Source of the DNA: Shimia litoralis
Lineage (GTDB): Bacteria > Pseudomonadota > Alphaproteobacteria > Rhodobacterales > Rhodobacteraceae
Direction: 5' to 3'
Assembly: GCF_005518135.1 (NCBI RefSeq)
Contig: NZ_SULI01000017.1
Coordinates: 1-52,639, forward strand
DNA length: 52,639 nt
Both the position numbers and the translations under genes were made by a program. Each line of letters starts with the position of its first letter. The stretch's first letter is position 1. The notes under the pieces are model-generated. The model saw only the letters and a program-made list of their open reading frames with translations, was not told the DNA's origin and searched no databases. Below, piece by piece: positions 38,454 through 48,370 of the stretch.

Positions 38454-38480
38454 AGCTAAAATTCGCCCGTTTTTTTGCGT

Positions 38481-39182
38481 TCAGATTTGTGTGGTTAGAT
38501 CTTTGGACAGGCGATCAAGGAAATCACGACGATGAATGCCGGCTGGGATAGAAGGTAGGATACGTACGCGAATTTCACCTGCGTATTTCCAAATAGACGT
38601 CGGCGGCCAGCAATGCCCTGAGCTGACCAACACAGGCACAACAGGTAAGTCGACAAGTTGATACAAAACTGCCACGCCAGAGTGCAGTTTTGCCTTCTGG
38701 GCTGGCCCACGTGTGCCAGTCGGAAAAATGAGCAAATTCCGCCCCGCCTGCGCAGCTTGTTTACCCTTTGCAAAGCTCGTCCGCATCGCATCGACTGACC
38801 CGTTTCTGTCGACAGGAATGTGACCGACACGGCGCGCCAAAAAACCAACCAGAGGATAGGAAAATACTTCTCTTTTGGCGAACATGGTGGGATGTCCAAG
38901 AAGCGCATGAAAATATAACGTTTCCCATGATGACTCGTGTTGAGATGCAATAAGATAGGGCTCTTGGGGGAGGTTCTCTGTGCCGCTTATGTTAACGGTG
39001 ATGCCACAGACATATCGTAGAATGGCTGCTTGGATTTTGAGGAAAAAATCCGTGGCAAAAAACATGAAACGTTGTGAGATGAAGAATAGCGGAGACACCA
39101 AAATCAACGGCAGGCAGCTGACTGCGGAGCATGCGAAAAACAGAATGGATCGTGTGCGCACAAATGCCAAAATGCTCACCAA
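38481..39182 (-). CDS. plsC: 1-acyl-glycerol-3-phosphate acyltransferase
   Basis: 233 residues. Two hydrophobic stretches lie in the first 50 residues; the acyltransferase motifs follow: SQHESSWE (H-x4-E rather than the classic H-x4-D), GHIPVDRNGS and IFPTGTRGP in place of FPEGTR. It should acylate lysophosphatidate in phospholipid synthesis. The motif variants (E for D in block I, T for E in block III) are seen by eye; H-x4-E forms are known in proteobacteria. Upstream of motB and divergent from tamA. Confidence 0.88.
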   Translation of the reverse strand: MVSILAFVRTRSILFFACSAVSCLPLILVSPLFFISQRFMFFATDFFLKIQAAILRYVCGITVNISGTENLPQEPYLIASQHESSWETLYFHALLGHPTMFAKREVFSYPLVGFLARRVGHIPVDRNGSVDAMRTSFAKGKQAAQAGRNLLIFPTGTRGPAQKAKLHSGVAVLYQLVDLPVVPVLVSSGHCWPPTSIWKYAGEIRVRILPSIPAGIHRRDFLDRLSKDLTTQI

Positions 39183-39343
39183 TGTGTGAAAGATGTTTTC
39201 TCAATACCCGACACCTAACGACAGAAATATGAAATTGGAAGCGTGGTGCGCCCAAAGCAAGATGCTTCTGTACTATGGTGATCGAGAATTTGCTGATATA
39301 TGCTCCGTAAAATAATACATATCGAGCGTTGAGATTGTTCACG

Positions 39344-41149
39344 ATGGCAAAACGAGTGCATCAGCCCAAACGGCTAGGTACATTGGCAGCGGGCTGGGCG
39401 TTCGCGGCGGTTTGTATGATGGCGAATGTCGCACATGCCTTTGAGGTCACGCTTAACGCACCGGAAGAGGTCGAAGGACGCTTGAAGAGTGCCTCGATTT
39501 TGATGGCAGCGCAGCGCGACGGCGTTACGGGTGTGCAAGATATTACGGCTGCCGCGCAAGCTGAGTATCAACGGCTCGTCTCTGTTCTCTATGACGAAGG
39601 GTACTTTGGCCCTACGGTGAATGTGTTGTTGGATGGTCGAGAAGCGGCGACATTGCCCCCGTTCGCAAAAATCGCATCGATTTCCAATGTCACGATTAAC
39701 GTGAAACCGGGCAAGCTTTTTCTGTTTGAAACGGCAAAGGTGACGCCCATAGCGCCGGAAACCACCTTGCCAACAGGGTTTGCCAAAGGCGAGCCCGCAT
39801 CGACGTCGACGATTGTTACGGCCGCCGCTGCTGGTGTCGAAGGGTGGCGCGATGTTGGGCATGCCAAAGCCAAGGTAGAAGGCAACGAGATCACGGCGAA
39901 CCATCGCAACGCGACTTTGAACGCCACGGTGCATCTTGATCCTGGACCCAAGCTAAAGTTTGGCGCACTTAATCTTAGCGGAGCGACCGATGTGCGCGAG
40001 AGCAGATTGCGTAGAATTGTCAGCCTTCCGTCGGGTGAGACATTCGACCCTCAAGTGCTGGTAGATGCCGAAAAAAGGCTTCGGCGCACGGGCGTATTTA
40101 GATCGGTAAACGTGTCAGAATCTAAAAGTGTCGGCGCAGACAACTCTATGGATATTGACGTCACTCTTGAGGACGACAAGAAACGGCGTTTGAAGTTCGA
40201 GACGTATTTGGAATCCAGCGAAGGCTTGGCGCTAAGTGTGGATTGGGTGCACCGCAATTTGTTCGGCGGAGCTGAACGTTTGACGTTGGGGGCGGAAGTC
40301 AGCGGTATCGGCGGGGATTCGCCCGGAACCGATTTCCTGCTGTCGGCAGAGCTCATGCGCCCGTCTACGTTTAACGCCGAGAGCGATGTCTCGATGTTGT
40401 TGGAAGCTGAACGCATTAATGAAGATCTCTATTTCATAGAACAGGTGACGGCCAAGTTTTTGGTTACGCGGGTGTATTCCGATCAGTTCACCTTGGCTGG
40501 CGGTTTTATGTTCAATGCCAGCAACGTGCGTGACAATTACGGAGCGCGCAGCTTCCGAAACTTTGGGATACCACTTGCTGCGACGTGGGACCTTCGCGAC
40601 GATAAGCTTGACCCTACGGGCGGGATGTTTTTACGCGGCGAGGTGATGCCGTTCGCAGCATTTGGAGACGGCGACCCCGGGACCTATGTGTTTTCCGATT
40701 TGCGGGGGTACGTCGGCCTTGGCGCGACCAAAAAGGTCGTTGCCGCGGGGCGCTTCCAAGTTGGATCAATCTTAGGGCCGAGCCTGTCTCAAACGCCGCC
40801 GGATATGTTGTTTCTCTCGGGCGGCGGCGGGACTGTACGTGGTCAGCCTTATCAATCGAACTTTGTGACCGTGAATGGCATTGAAAGCGGGGGCCTGTCG
40901 TTTGTGGGGCTGTCCGGCGAGCTACGGGTGCGGGTCAAAGAAAGCATCTCTGCCGTGGCCTTTTATGACGCGGGATATGTCGGCGAAACCAGCAATCCGG
41001 GTGGTGCAGGAAACTGGCATGCCGGCGCTGGGCTTGGGATGCGGTATCATACCGGTTTTGGCCCAATCCGGGTGGACATTGGTCTTCCGGTCGAAGGCGA
41101 TACGGGTGACGGATGGCAGCTGTATGTCGGTATTGGACAGGCATTCTGA
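39344..41149 (+). CDS. tamA: Outer-membrane assembly factor TamA (BamA-like)
   Basis: 601 residues from ATG 39344. A signal peptide ends at about VAHA-FEV. POTRA-like units follow (FGALNLSGATDVRESRLRRIVSL, then DVTLEDDKKRRLKFETYLE), then a 16-strand-type barrel with GGGGTVRGQPYQ (the L6 VRGF-like motif) and a terminal Phe. It inserts or exposes outer-membrane proteins with TamB. Its stop overlaps the tamB ATG by 1 nt (TGATG), supporting the pair. Confidence 0.92.
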   Translation: MAKRVHQPKRLGTLAAGWAFAAVCMMANVAHAFEVTLNAPEEVEGRLKSASILMAAQRDGVTGVQDITAAAQAEYQRLVSVLYDEGYFGPTVNVLLDGREAATLPPFAKIASISNVTINVKPGKLFLFETAKVTPIAPETTLPTGFAKGEPASTSTIVTAAAAGVEGWRDVGHAKAKVEGNEITANHRNATLNATVHLDPGPKLKFGALNLSGATDVRESRLRRIVSLPSGETFDPQVLVDAEKRLRRTGVFRSVNVSESKSVGADNSMDIDVTLEDDKKRRLKFETYLESSEGLALSVDWVHRNLFGGAERLTLGAEVSGIGGDSPGTDFLLSAELMRPSTFNAESDVSMLLEAERINEDLYFIEQVTAKFLVTRVYSDQFTLAGGFMFNASNVRDNYGARSFRNFGIPLAATWDLRDDKLDPTGGMFLRGEVMPFAAFGDGDPGTYVFSDLRGYVGLGATKKVVAAGRFQVGSILGPSLSQTPPDMLFLSGGGGTVRGQPYQSNFVTVNGIESGGLSFVGLSGELRVRVKESISAVAFYDAGYVGETSNPGGAGNWHAGAGLGMRYHTGFGPIRVDIGLPVEGDTGDGWQLYVGIGQAF

Positions 41150-44100
41150 TGCGCTGGTTTGTGTTCATACTGGCATTGCTCTTGCCGCTTGGCGCGATGG
41201 CCCAAGAAGAGGATGACAAAAGCCGCCTGACCCGATTTTTAGAAGATACGCTGTCTGGAACCGGGCGTACGATCACCATCAATGGCTTTCAGGGCGCCCT
41301 AAGCTCTGTTGTGACCATGGAGGAGCTGACCGTCGCGGATGAGACTGGTGTTTGGTTGCGGATGACAGATGCGACGCTGGATTGGAACAGAGCCGCTGTG
41401 CTGGCCGGGCGTATTGATATCAACACGTTATCAGCCAAGGAAATCCACCTGATCCGTCCGCCGGTGGCTGCTCCGGCCGCGCCATCGCCAGAAGCCACGC
41501 CTTTTGCGTTACCTGAATTACCTGTCAGCGTGAATATTGGTGAAGTTGATGTGGCCAAGGCCATATTTGACGAGTCTATTATGGGCATTCCAGCTGCGCT
41601 GTCCCTTACCGGAGCGGTCACTTTGGCCGACGGGGATGGGCAAGCCAAGTTGAACATTGAACGCGTGGATGGCGCCAAGGGGCACTTCCGTTTGTCCGGC
41701 AGCTTTTCCAATGCCACACGTGATCTTGCGATTGATCTGAAAGCTCAGGAAGATGCACAAGGGATTGTTGCAACGCTTCTGAAAATCCCAGACCAGCCGC
41801 CACTCGAGCTCTCGATTGTCGGCCAAGGCCCTCTTGATGCATTTTATGCTGACATAAAACTGGCAAGTGCAGGTGCGCCGCGTCTTCAGGGGCAAATTGC
41901 CCTAGAGTCTGTCGCAAATCCTGACGCACCCGTACAACCTGTCGGAAGCCCTCTAATAGACCCTATTCAGGTCATTTCAGCAGATATTCGTGGCGACCTG
42001 GCTCCGTTGTTTGCGCCAAAATACCGTGCCTTTTTTGGTCCCGATGTTGCATTCACAACCGTTGCGCGACGGTTTTCCGACGGGCGGATGCGCCTAGATC
42101 AACTCTTGCTTACAGCTGCTGCGCTGCAGTTGCGAGGCGACTTGGCCTTGGCCCCCAGCGGAATGCCTGAACGCTTTGCGCTGGACCTTGCACTGGAAAC
42201 ACCGGATGGCGCGCCCATATTGTTGCCGACGACCGGTCCGGACCTATTGATCCGTCGAGCGAGTCTCACTGCAAATTTCAACAGTGCGCTTGGCGATGGT
42301 TGGTCATTGTCTGGTGTCGTTTCTGATTTCGAGCGTGGCCCGCTTATCGTCCAAACCACTGACCTAAAAGGCAGTGGCCGTATCCAACTGCAAGAACCGC
42401 GCCAACTGACGGCGAATGTCCGGCTGGGTTTGATCGGGATGGAAACCTCGAACCCAGAGATTGTTGGGGCGATCGGCGATTCCATGACGACAGTGTTGAA
42501 ATTGGATTGGGCACAGGGCAGCGCACTTAATATCCAAACGCTGGATGCACGCACCAAATCTGCGAGCCTTGTTGCCAGCGGAAAAGTTCAAGACGTGGAT
42601 GGTTTGACAACAGTTTCCGGTGAAATAGAGACGAAATTCGCGGATTTGTCGAAATTTCAGGTCATCACAGAACGCCAAGTTTCTGGTGCGCTGTCTGCGA
42701 ATATGTCGGGCAGCTATGTGCCATCTTCGGGTGCCTTTGATGTTGATGTCGTTGCAATGGGTGTTGATCTTGGTGTCGGTGAGCCAAGCGTTGATGGCCT
42801 ATTGCAGGGCGAAAGCGTTCTGGCGGTATCAGCGCAAAGAGATCAAACAGGTATTGCAATTGAGAATGCAGCATTCGAAAGCGATGCATCTCGCTTGCAG
42901 GCCGCGGGAACTTTATCCAGCGAAAAGGGCCGACTGACGTATTCTGCGTCTCTTGATGATCTCCAGAGGTTTGTCAGCGATGTCAGTGGACCGGTGGATG
43001 TCTCTGGTGTCATCATACAAGAAGGCGGGGGCCGGAATGCAACGCTTCAGGCAACCGCACCTGGAGAAGCAGAGATCAAAGCCGAGTATGATTTACGAAG
43101 CGATGGCGCGGAATATGTTTTGGTGGATGCCGTGTTGGGCGACACTGGGCGGTACTTCTCAAGCCTTGCGGGGAAAACCTCTTTGGTCGCACGCGCAGAT
43201 CATGTCGGCGAGAGCTGGCAAGTGGATGCCGACCTTGAGGGACAGGCAGGATCTTTTGCAAAACTGCAAGGATCCTTGGCCGAAGATTTCCAAACGGCGG
43301 ACATCGGGATCGTTGGTGAACTTCCCCTTGCCGTTGCGAACCGAAGCATCCGCCCCCAACAAGTGACGGGTGTGGCAGGGTTCGATCTCAAACTGACAGG
43401 CGCACCGAGTGCGGAAAACATTTCTGGGACAATTTCGACCAAAGGCGCGCGGTTCGCCGCCCCCACCATGCAGATTGCTTTGGAGAATATCGCGTCCACA
43501 GTGTCTTTGCAGGGCGGGTCTGCCAATTTGGATGTGTCCAGCAATTTGGCCGCGGGTGGTACTGTGGGGGTGCGGGGCACCGTAGATTTGGCCCCGCCGT
43601 TTGCTGCGAACCTATCCGTTGGATTGGGCCAATCGGTCATTCAATTAGGCAGCCTGTTTCAGACATCGTTGACTGGCGACATCTCTGTGACTGGCCCGCT
43701 GGCTACTGGCCCGAATGTGGCAGGGCAAATTGACTTGGGTCCAACCGAGGTCAAAATAAGTTCAAATCTTGGAGGTGGAAGTAGCATCCCTGATGTGACG
43801 CACCTGTCAGAGCCCTCAAAATCACTGCGCACGCGCACATTCGCGGGATTGATCAAAGAGCCAGAGGCCGAAGGTGGATCCGCGAGCAACTACGCTGTTG
43901 GCCTTGATCTGAACATCGTTGCGCAAAATCGAATTTTTGTCCGTGGCATGGGGCTCGATTCCGAATTTGATGGGGCGCTCCAAGTGGCAGGGACCAGCAC
44001 GAATGTTCTGACAACAGGAGAATTCGATCTGGTGCGCGGCCGTCTAGATTTCTTAAGCAAGCGCTTTGACTTGGATGAGGGCATTATTCGGATGGAAGGC

Positions 44101-44589
44101 GGCTTGGTGCCTTACATTCGCTTGGTTGCAATCTCGAAAAACAAAGACGCAACTTTCAGCATTATCCTCGAGGGCCTCGCGACTGATCCGGATATTGATA
44201 TCACGTCGAATCCTGAACTTCCTGAAGACGAGGTTCTGTCGCAAATGCTGTTTGGGCGTGATTTGTCAGCAATTTCGCCTCTTCAGGCGGCGCAGTTGGC
44301 CGCTGCCGCCGCAACACTGTCCGGGCACGGCACAGAAGGGCTCATGGGCAAGCTTCGCAAATCTACTGGGCTAAGCAATATTGATCTGACGACCAATGAG
44401 GACGGCAACGCCGGCCTGTCCGTCGGGACGTATATTAATGAGAGAATTTATACCGATATCGGTGTGGACAGCACCGGGCTTAGCACGATCCAGTTGAATA
44501 TGGATTTGACCGACAGCGTAACCGTCAAAGGGCGCGTCGACTCCAATTCCGATACGGCGGTGGGCATCTATTACCAGTTTGATTATTGA
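41149..44589 (+). CDS. tamB: Translocation and assembly module protein TamB
   Basis: 1146 residues from ATG 41149 (MRWFVFILALLLPLGAMAQ, a signal or anchor). The body is a long beta-rich AsmA/TamB repeat, and the C-terminal ~350 residues match the TamB domain (LDLNIVAQNRIFVRGMGLDSEFDG, RLDFLSKRFDLDEGIIRMEGG, LPEDEVLSQMLFGRDLS). It probably bridges the periplasm and, with TamA, moves proteins or phospholipids. Directly coupled to tamA. Confidence 0.93.
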   Translation: MRWFVFILALLLPLGAMAQEEDDKSRLTRFLEDTLSGTGRTITINGFQGALSSVVTMEELTVADETGVWLRMTDATLDWNRAAVLAGRIDINTLSAKEIHLIRPPVAAPAAPSPEATPFALPELPVSVNIGEVDVAKAIFDESIMGIPAALSLTGAVTLADGDGQAKLNIERVDGAKGHFRLSGSFSNATRDLAIDLKAQEDAQGIVATLLKIPDQPPLELSIVGQGPLDAFYADIKLASAGAPRLQGQIALESVANPDAPVQPVGSPLIDPIQVISADIRGDLAPLFAPKYRAFFGPDVAFTTVARRFSDGRMRLDQLLLTAAALQLRGDLALAPSGMPERFALDLALETPDGAPILLPTTGPDLLIRRASLTANFNSALGDGWSLSGVVSDFERGPLIVQTTDLKGSGRIQLQEPRQLTANVRLGLIGMETSNPEIVGAIGDSMTTVLKLDWAQGSALNIQTLDARTKSASLVASGKVQDVDGLTTVSGEIETKFADLSKFQVITERQVSGALSANMSGSYVPSSGAFDVDVVAMGVDLGVGEPSVDGLLQGESVLAVSAQRDQTGIAIENAAFESDASRLQAAGTLSSEKGRLTYSASLDDLQRFVSDVSGPVDVSGVIIQEGGGRNATLQATAPGEAEIKAEYDLRSDGAEYVLVDAVLGDTGRYFSSLAGKTSLVARADHVGESWQVDADLEGQAGSFAKLQGSLAEDFQTADIGIVGELPLAVANRSIRPQQVTGVAGFDLKLTGAPSAENISGTISTKGARFAAPTMQIALENIASTVSLQGGSANLDVSSNLAAGGTVGVRGTVDLAPPFAANLSVGLGQSVIQLGSLFQTSLTGDISVTGPLATGPNVAGQIDLGPTEVKISSNLGGGSSIPDVTHLSEPSKSLRTRTFAGLIKEPEAEGGSASNYAVGLDLNIVAQNRIFVRGMGLDSEFDGALQVAGTSTNVLTTGEFDLVRGRLDFLSKRFDLDEGIIRMEGGLVPYIRLVAISKNKDATFSIILEGLATDPDIDITSNPELPEDEVLSQMLFGRDLSAISPLQAAQLAAAAATLSGHGTEGLMGKLRKSTGLSNIDLTTNEDGNAGLSVGTYINERIYTDIGVDSTGLSTIQLNMDLTDSVTVKGRVDSNSDTAVGIYYQFDY

Positions 44590-44720
44590 ACTTGGGGCTG
44601 TGCCAAGGGCCGCGCGCATCAATGCGTACTCGTGCGCCATGACGCTTGGTAAATCTTGCGAAACATCCCCAACCCAATAGTGTTTTTCCCGAGTATCTGG
44701 AAAAGCTGGGGAGCTATGCC

Positions 44721-46190
44721 ATGTGGAAAAAACTAATCGCGCTCGTGTGCGTTTTGATTTTGGGGCTGGCTGGGATCCTTGCAATCAACACAATCCGATA
44801 TTCTGCGGCACCCGAACCGCTCGCGGCGGTCGAACTTCCGGATGTGGACGGGGAACGAATAGCGTTGCAGCTCAGCAAGGCCGTGCAATTCAAGACAATA
44901 TCGTTTGAACAAACGGCTCAGTCCGAGCGCCCCGCTGATTTTCAAAATTTTGTCGATTTTCTGGATGCCGAGTTCCCAAATGTTCAGGCAGCGACTGAAA
45001 AGACAATGATCGGGGAATTGACGCCGCTTTACATGTGGCCCGGGTCTGACCGGTCTCTCAAGCCCGTGCTGCTGACGGCACATTACGATGTGGTTCCTGT
45101 CGCAAACGCGTCACCTGATAATTGGGACTATCCACCTTTTGCAGGCACGATTGCGGACGGGCAGGTGTGGGGACGTGGCACGCTGGATGACAAAGGCGCA
45201 TTGATTGCAATGATGCATGCGGCTGAGCGTCTGATCGGTCAGGGGTTCGTTCCCGAAAGAACAATTTATTTCAGTTTTGGGCATGATGAAGAAATCAGCG
45301 GTAAGCATGGCGCCGGTGGTGTGGTCAAATATTTTGAACAGCAAGGTATCTCGCTGGCTTGGACATTAGACGAGGGCTCGATGGTGCTTCAGGATGTGAT
45401 TCCGGGCCTGAGTCAGGACGTGGCCAGCATTAACGTGGCGGAAAAAGGCTATGCGACGGTGGACATAATCGCGACAGCCGCTGGCGGGCATTCGTCGCTG
45501 CCCCCCAGAGAAACCGCTGTGGGCACATTGGCCAAGGCGATCACGGGCTTACAGGCGGCCCCTATGCCCGGTGGGCTGACGGATACATCCAAAGATTTTT
45601 TTGATGGTATAGGGCCGCATTTTCCGTTGGTTCAACGGGTTCTCTTTGCAAACCAGTGGTTGTTTGGCGGAGTCTTGGAATCAGTACTTTCCAAGTCGGC
45701 AGCCACGGATGCGATGTTACGAACGACGATTGCGCCAACGATGCTGTCTGGATCAAGCAAGGAAAATGTATTGCCTCAAGAAGCCGTCGCAACGGTCAAC
45801 TTTCGACTGCATCCCCGCGATACGATCGAAGGTGTTCTTGAGCATGTGCACGACCATGTGGATCATACCGGAGTAGAGGTGTCGTTACGTGAGAATAGCG
45901 CTGCAGAAGCAAGTGGCGTGTCACGCTCTGACAATGCGGCGTATCAACTGTTGTCACAAACCTTTAGTCAGGTATTCGACAATGTGATTGTTGTGCCCGG
46001 CCTGACAATTGCAGCAACCGACAGCCGCCATTATTCAAAGATCGCGGATGACAGTTACCGGATTAACCCGTTTGTGCTGCGCGGCGAAGATATCCCGCAA
46101 ATTCACGGTGCAAATGAACGCTTGTCTATTAAAAACATGGTATTAGCAGTTCAGTTTTACACATTGTTGATGCAAAATTCCGGCGCATAA
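44721..46190 (+). CDS. M20-family peptidase, carboxypeptidase PM20D1-like
   Basis: 489 residues from ATG 44721, chosen because GGGAG at 44708-44712 precedes it and it then starts with a membrane anchor (MWKKLIALVCVLILGLAGIL). Zinc ligands and catalytic residues are visible: TAHYDVVPV, WGRGTLDDKGALIA, FGHDEEISG, LDEGS and IHGANERL near the end. Members cleave N-acyl or C-terminal residues from peptides and amino-acid conjugates. The substrate here is unknown; the anchor suggests a periplasmic site. Independent of tamB (131-nt gap). Confidence 0.88.
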   Translation: MWKKLIALVCVLILGLAGILAINTIRYSAAPEPLAAVELPDVDGERIALQLSKAVQFKTISFEQTAQSERPADFQNFVDFLDAEFPNVQAATEKTMIGELTPLYMWPGSDRSLKPVLLTAHYDVVPVANASPDNWDYPPFAGTIADGQVWGRGTLDDKGALIAMMHAAERLIGQGFVPERTIYFSFGHDEEISGKHGAGGVVKYFEQQGISLAWTLDEGSMVLQDVIPGLSQDVASINVAEKGYATVDIIATAAGGHSSLPPRETAVGTLAKAITGLQAAPMPGGLTDTSKDFFDGIGPHFPLVQRVLFANQWLFGGVLESVLSKSAATDAMLRTTIAPTMLSGSSKENVLPQEAVATVNFRLHPRDTIEGVLEHVHDHVDHTGVEVSLRENSAAEASGVSRSDNAAYQLLSQTFSQVFDNVIVVPGLTIAATDSRHYSKIADDSYRINPFVLRGEDIPQIHGANERLSIKNMVLAVQFYTLLMQNSGA

Positions 46191-46202
46191 ACGCCGGGAT
46201 TT
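46175..46202 (+). terminator. Terminator-like hairpin after the M20 peptidase
   Basis: Arms AAATTCCGGCG and CGCCGGGATTT pair over 11 bp with one G-T wobble and a 6-nt loop, overlapping the stop codon. The trailing T-run is only three, so it is a modest terminator. A separate 9-bp hairpin (TTTCGCCCA/TGGGCGAAA, 46234-46262) follows. Confidence 0.6.
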
Positions 46203-46420
46203 CGATGAAAATGTGCACGTAACGCCCGAGATGTTTCGCCCATTGGATGCCTGTGGGCGAAATGACTGTGTTGCATCAGATTTCAGTGATCTCGCTGGGG
46301 GTAACGCACAGGCGTCATTTTATGAAATGGGATGTGCTCGGACATATTTAGCGCTCTGACATCGAAGGTGTATGCCTAATGCTAAAAACCGACACAAAGT
46401 AGGCAGGTCCATCAAATGCA

Positions 46421-46452
46421 AAAGGCTCAGGCGTTGCCGCCTGAGCCTTTTT
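46421..46452 (-). terminator. Rho-independent terminator of the tRNA-Lys gene
   Basis: AAAGGCTCAGGCG and CGCCTGAGCCTTT form a perfect 13-bp stem with loop TTGC, directly beyond the 3' end of the tRNA. T-runs at the stem base on both strands would let it work in both directions. Confidence 0.9.
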
Positions 46453-46460
46453 GTACAAAG

Positions 46461-46536
46461 TGGTGAGCCGTGATGGGTTCGAACCATCGACCTACTGATT
46501 AAAAGTCAGTTGCTCTACCAGCTGAGCTAACGGCCC
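46461..46536 (-). tRNA. tRNA-Lys (anticodon UUU)
   Basis: On the minus strand 76 nt begin GGGCCGTTAGCTCAGCTGG and end in an encoded CCA. The acceptor stem GGGCCGT/ACGGCTC pairs fully (one G-U), the D arm has AGCTCAGCTGGTAGAGC, the anticodon loop is CTTTTAA with anticodon TTT, and the T arm has GGTTCGAACC. All expected invariant bases are present. Confidence 0.98.
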
Positions 46537-46550
46537 ACTCTGTGGCGCGG

Positions 46551-46579
46551 TTACTATGCTGAGAGATCAGGGCGGTCAA
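46551..46579 (-). promoter_or_regulatory. Promoter of tRNA-Lys
   Basis: Minus strand: -35 TTGACC (46574-46579), 17-nt spacer, -10 TAGTAA (46551-46556), about 15 nt before the mature tRNA. A near-consensus housekeeping promoter at the right distance. Confidence 0.75.
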
Positions 46580-46686
46580 GGCAGAAAACACAAGAATTTC
46601 ACTTTTCGTCTATCCGGTCAGAATTTGACAGAATCTGTAGCGCTGGCGCAAGCTATCAACACCTCATTCAACGCAGGAATTTTAAC

Positions 46687-48336
46687 ATGAAAATGCTAGG
46701 GCTACTTCTTGGTGTCTTGCTTGGGTTTGCATCGGTTTCTCATGCCGGAGAGTTGCGACTGGGCACCACAGATTTTTGCCATTGGGAGTTTTCAGGCGAA
46801 ATTGTCAAAGGTGATGCCGCGAAAATTGACAAAATTCCCCGAGGGTCTTTTGGCCGTCGGCTATGCCTAAATAGCCCGGGCGGAAGCTTGTCCGAAGGAT
46901 TGGCGATCTTTGATTTGATTTGGGATTCGAATATTTCCACAACAGTCATGCCTGGCGACCGTTGCGAATCCGCGTGTGCAATCGCATTTTTGGGTGGTTC
47001 GTTGTTAGAGGGCACAGATGTCACCCGACAAATGGATCGGATCATGTGGGTGGGATCAAAACTGGGTTTCCATGGCCCAAGTCTTAACTTGAAAACCGGA
47101 CAGGCGTATGTCGACCGCGATTTGAACCGGGCCTTTAAGACAGCCATCAGCGCCGCCGCGCGATTGTTCGAAGTGAATCGCGTTCAAGACAGGGGGGATC
47201 GTGCGATGACCGATCATCTGTTGCATCGCTGGCTGAACACCGACCCCTCAAGCATGTATTTTGTCGATACCGTTGGGGATGCGATTCTGTCAGATATCCC
47301 CGTGGGTGGCATCGATTTCGATATCAAGCTGCGCACGGATCACATTAAAAACGTGTGCGATAATGTCTACCTCAAAGGAAGTTACCCTTCGGGCAGTGGG
47401 CTTTCGGGGACCATTCACAGTGATTTTACGACTTCCGCAGAGCTCTTGACCTCGTATCGAGATGATCCGTGGCGCGAAGAAACCCAAGTCCTTGCCGAAG
47501 TTGTCGATGGAACCCTTCGGGCGTTTGCCGGCCCTTATCCCTCTGGAACAAAGTATTTTATGAACGGTTGCCTTGTCGAATTCGATGTGAATTCTGTCCG
47601 CGGTTTTTTGGCCGAAGATTACTATTACCAGAAAGTTCCGATCTCAGTTAGGATTGTCCATTACACGTCGCCCCCTGAAAGCATGGCAATGCTTGATGCG
47701 TGGAGCCAAGAACGCGATGTGCTTCAGCACCGCAGTCTGGATCCGATCTATCTGTTTTCATTTGATACAACGCTTGATGAGCTTCCCAAAAGCGCCGAAC
47801 AGCGGTTGGCCGTTCTGCGCCCCGCGCGGACGGATAAAGACGAAGAGGGGTGGGAATATTTCAAGCTTATTTCATATTATCGGCGTGATTTGCCCGGAGG
47901 CGATATTGGCAGCCTCAAGACAGAGGATGTGAATGATTGCGCGATTCAATGTCTGGGGAATGAAAGCTGTATCGGTTTGACGATGGATCGTTGGAACAAC
48001 ATCTGTTTTCTCAAGGGACAAGATGCCGTCAAAAGCAAGCTGCGCCTTCACCCCAAAGCAGAGACCTATCTCAAGGCTGACGTCGCCTTTGATATGATTG
48101 AGGATTCGCGAGCTGCGATCATGAAGCATCGCAAAGGAAAGGGATTTGAAGGGTACGCATATGAAACATTCGATGCCGCAACCTACGAGGTGTGTGCAGC
48201 CCTATGTTTGGCGGACCAGAGCTGTATGGCGGTGAATTTTCGACCTGCTCAGAAAAGCTGTGAAAAATTCGCGGACCCCCCCGAGTATTTTTCCATGGAG
48301 GGGGTGGAAATGGGGCTGAAACTTCAGGTCGATTGA
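46687..48336 (+). CDS. Secreted ClpP-fold/PAN-domain protein of unknown function
   Basis: 549 residues with a signal peptide (1-20, cleavage after SHA). Residues 55-135 resemble the periplasmic ClpP/crotonase-like proteins (COG3904-type): LNSPGGSLSEGLAIFDLI, then GDRCESACAIAFLGG with candidate nucleophile Ser95, and LGFHGPS with candidate base His129. Residues ~400-460 and ~485-545 are two PAN/Apple-like domains with identical cysteine spacing, C-x3-C-x5-C-x11-C (418, 422, 428, 440 and 503, 507, 513, 525). PAN domains usually bind proteins or glycans. A secreted protease tethered to a cell-surface ligand is a reasonable guess, not shown. Confidence 0.8.
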   Translation: MKMLGLLLGVLLGFASVSHAGELRLGTTDFCHWEFSGEIVKGDAAKIDKIPRGSFGRRLCLNSPGGSLSEGLAIFDLIWDSNISTTVMPGDRCESACAIAFLGGSLLEGTDVTRQMDRIMWVGSKLGFHGPSLNLKTGQAYVDRDLNRAFKTAISAAARLFEVNRVQDRGDRAMTDHLLHRWLNTDPSSMYFVDTVGDAILSDIPVGGIDFDIKLRTDHIKNVCDNVYLKGSYPSGSGLSGTIHSDFTTSAELLTSYRDDPWREETQVLAEVVDGTLRAFAGPYPSGTKYFMNGCLVEFDVNSVRGFLAEDYYYQKVPISVRIVHYTSPPESMAMLDAWSQERDVLQHRSLDPIYLFSFDTTLDELPKSAEQRLAVLRPARTDKDEEGWEYFKLISYYRRDLPGGDIGSLKTEDVNDCAIQCLGNESCIGLTMDRWNNICFLKGQDAVKSKLRLHPKAETYLKADVAFDMIEDSRAAIMKHRKGKGFEGYAYETFDAATYEVCAALCLADQSCMAVNFRPAQKSCEKFADPPEYFSMEGVEMGLKLQVD

Positions 48337-48370
48337 GACTCATATAGTCAATCATGATCAAAGCCCTTAT

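Noticed and set aside
38481-39182. PlsC motif changes (H-x4-E, FPTGTR) as evidence of inactivation
   Set aside because: H-x4-E forms are common in proteobacterial homologues, and the rest of the protein is intact.
46234-46262. 9-bp hairpin TTTCGCCCA/TGGGCGAAA as a terminator
   Set aside because: No T-run follows on either strand; a stronger hairpin already sits at the peptidase stop.
46625-46659. TTGACA and TATCAA upstream of the ClpP-fold/PAN gene as a promoter
   Set aside because: The spacer is 23 nt, too long for a standard sigma-70 promoter.
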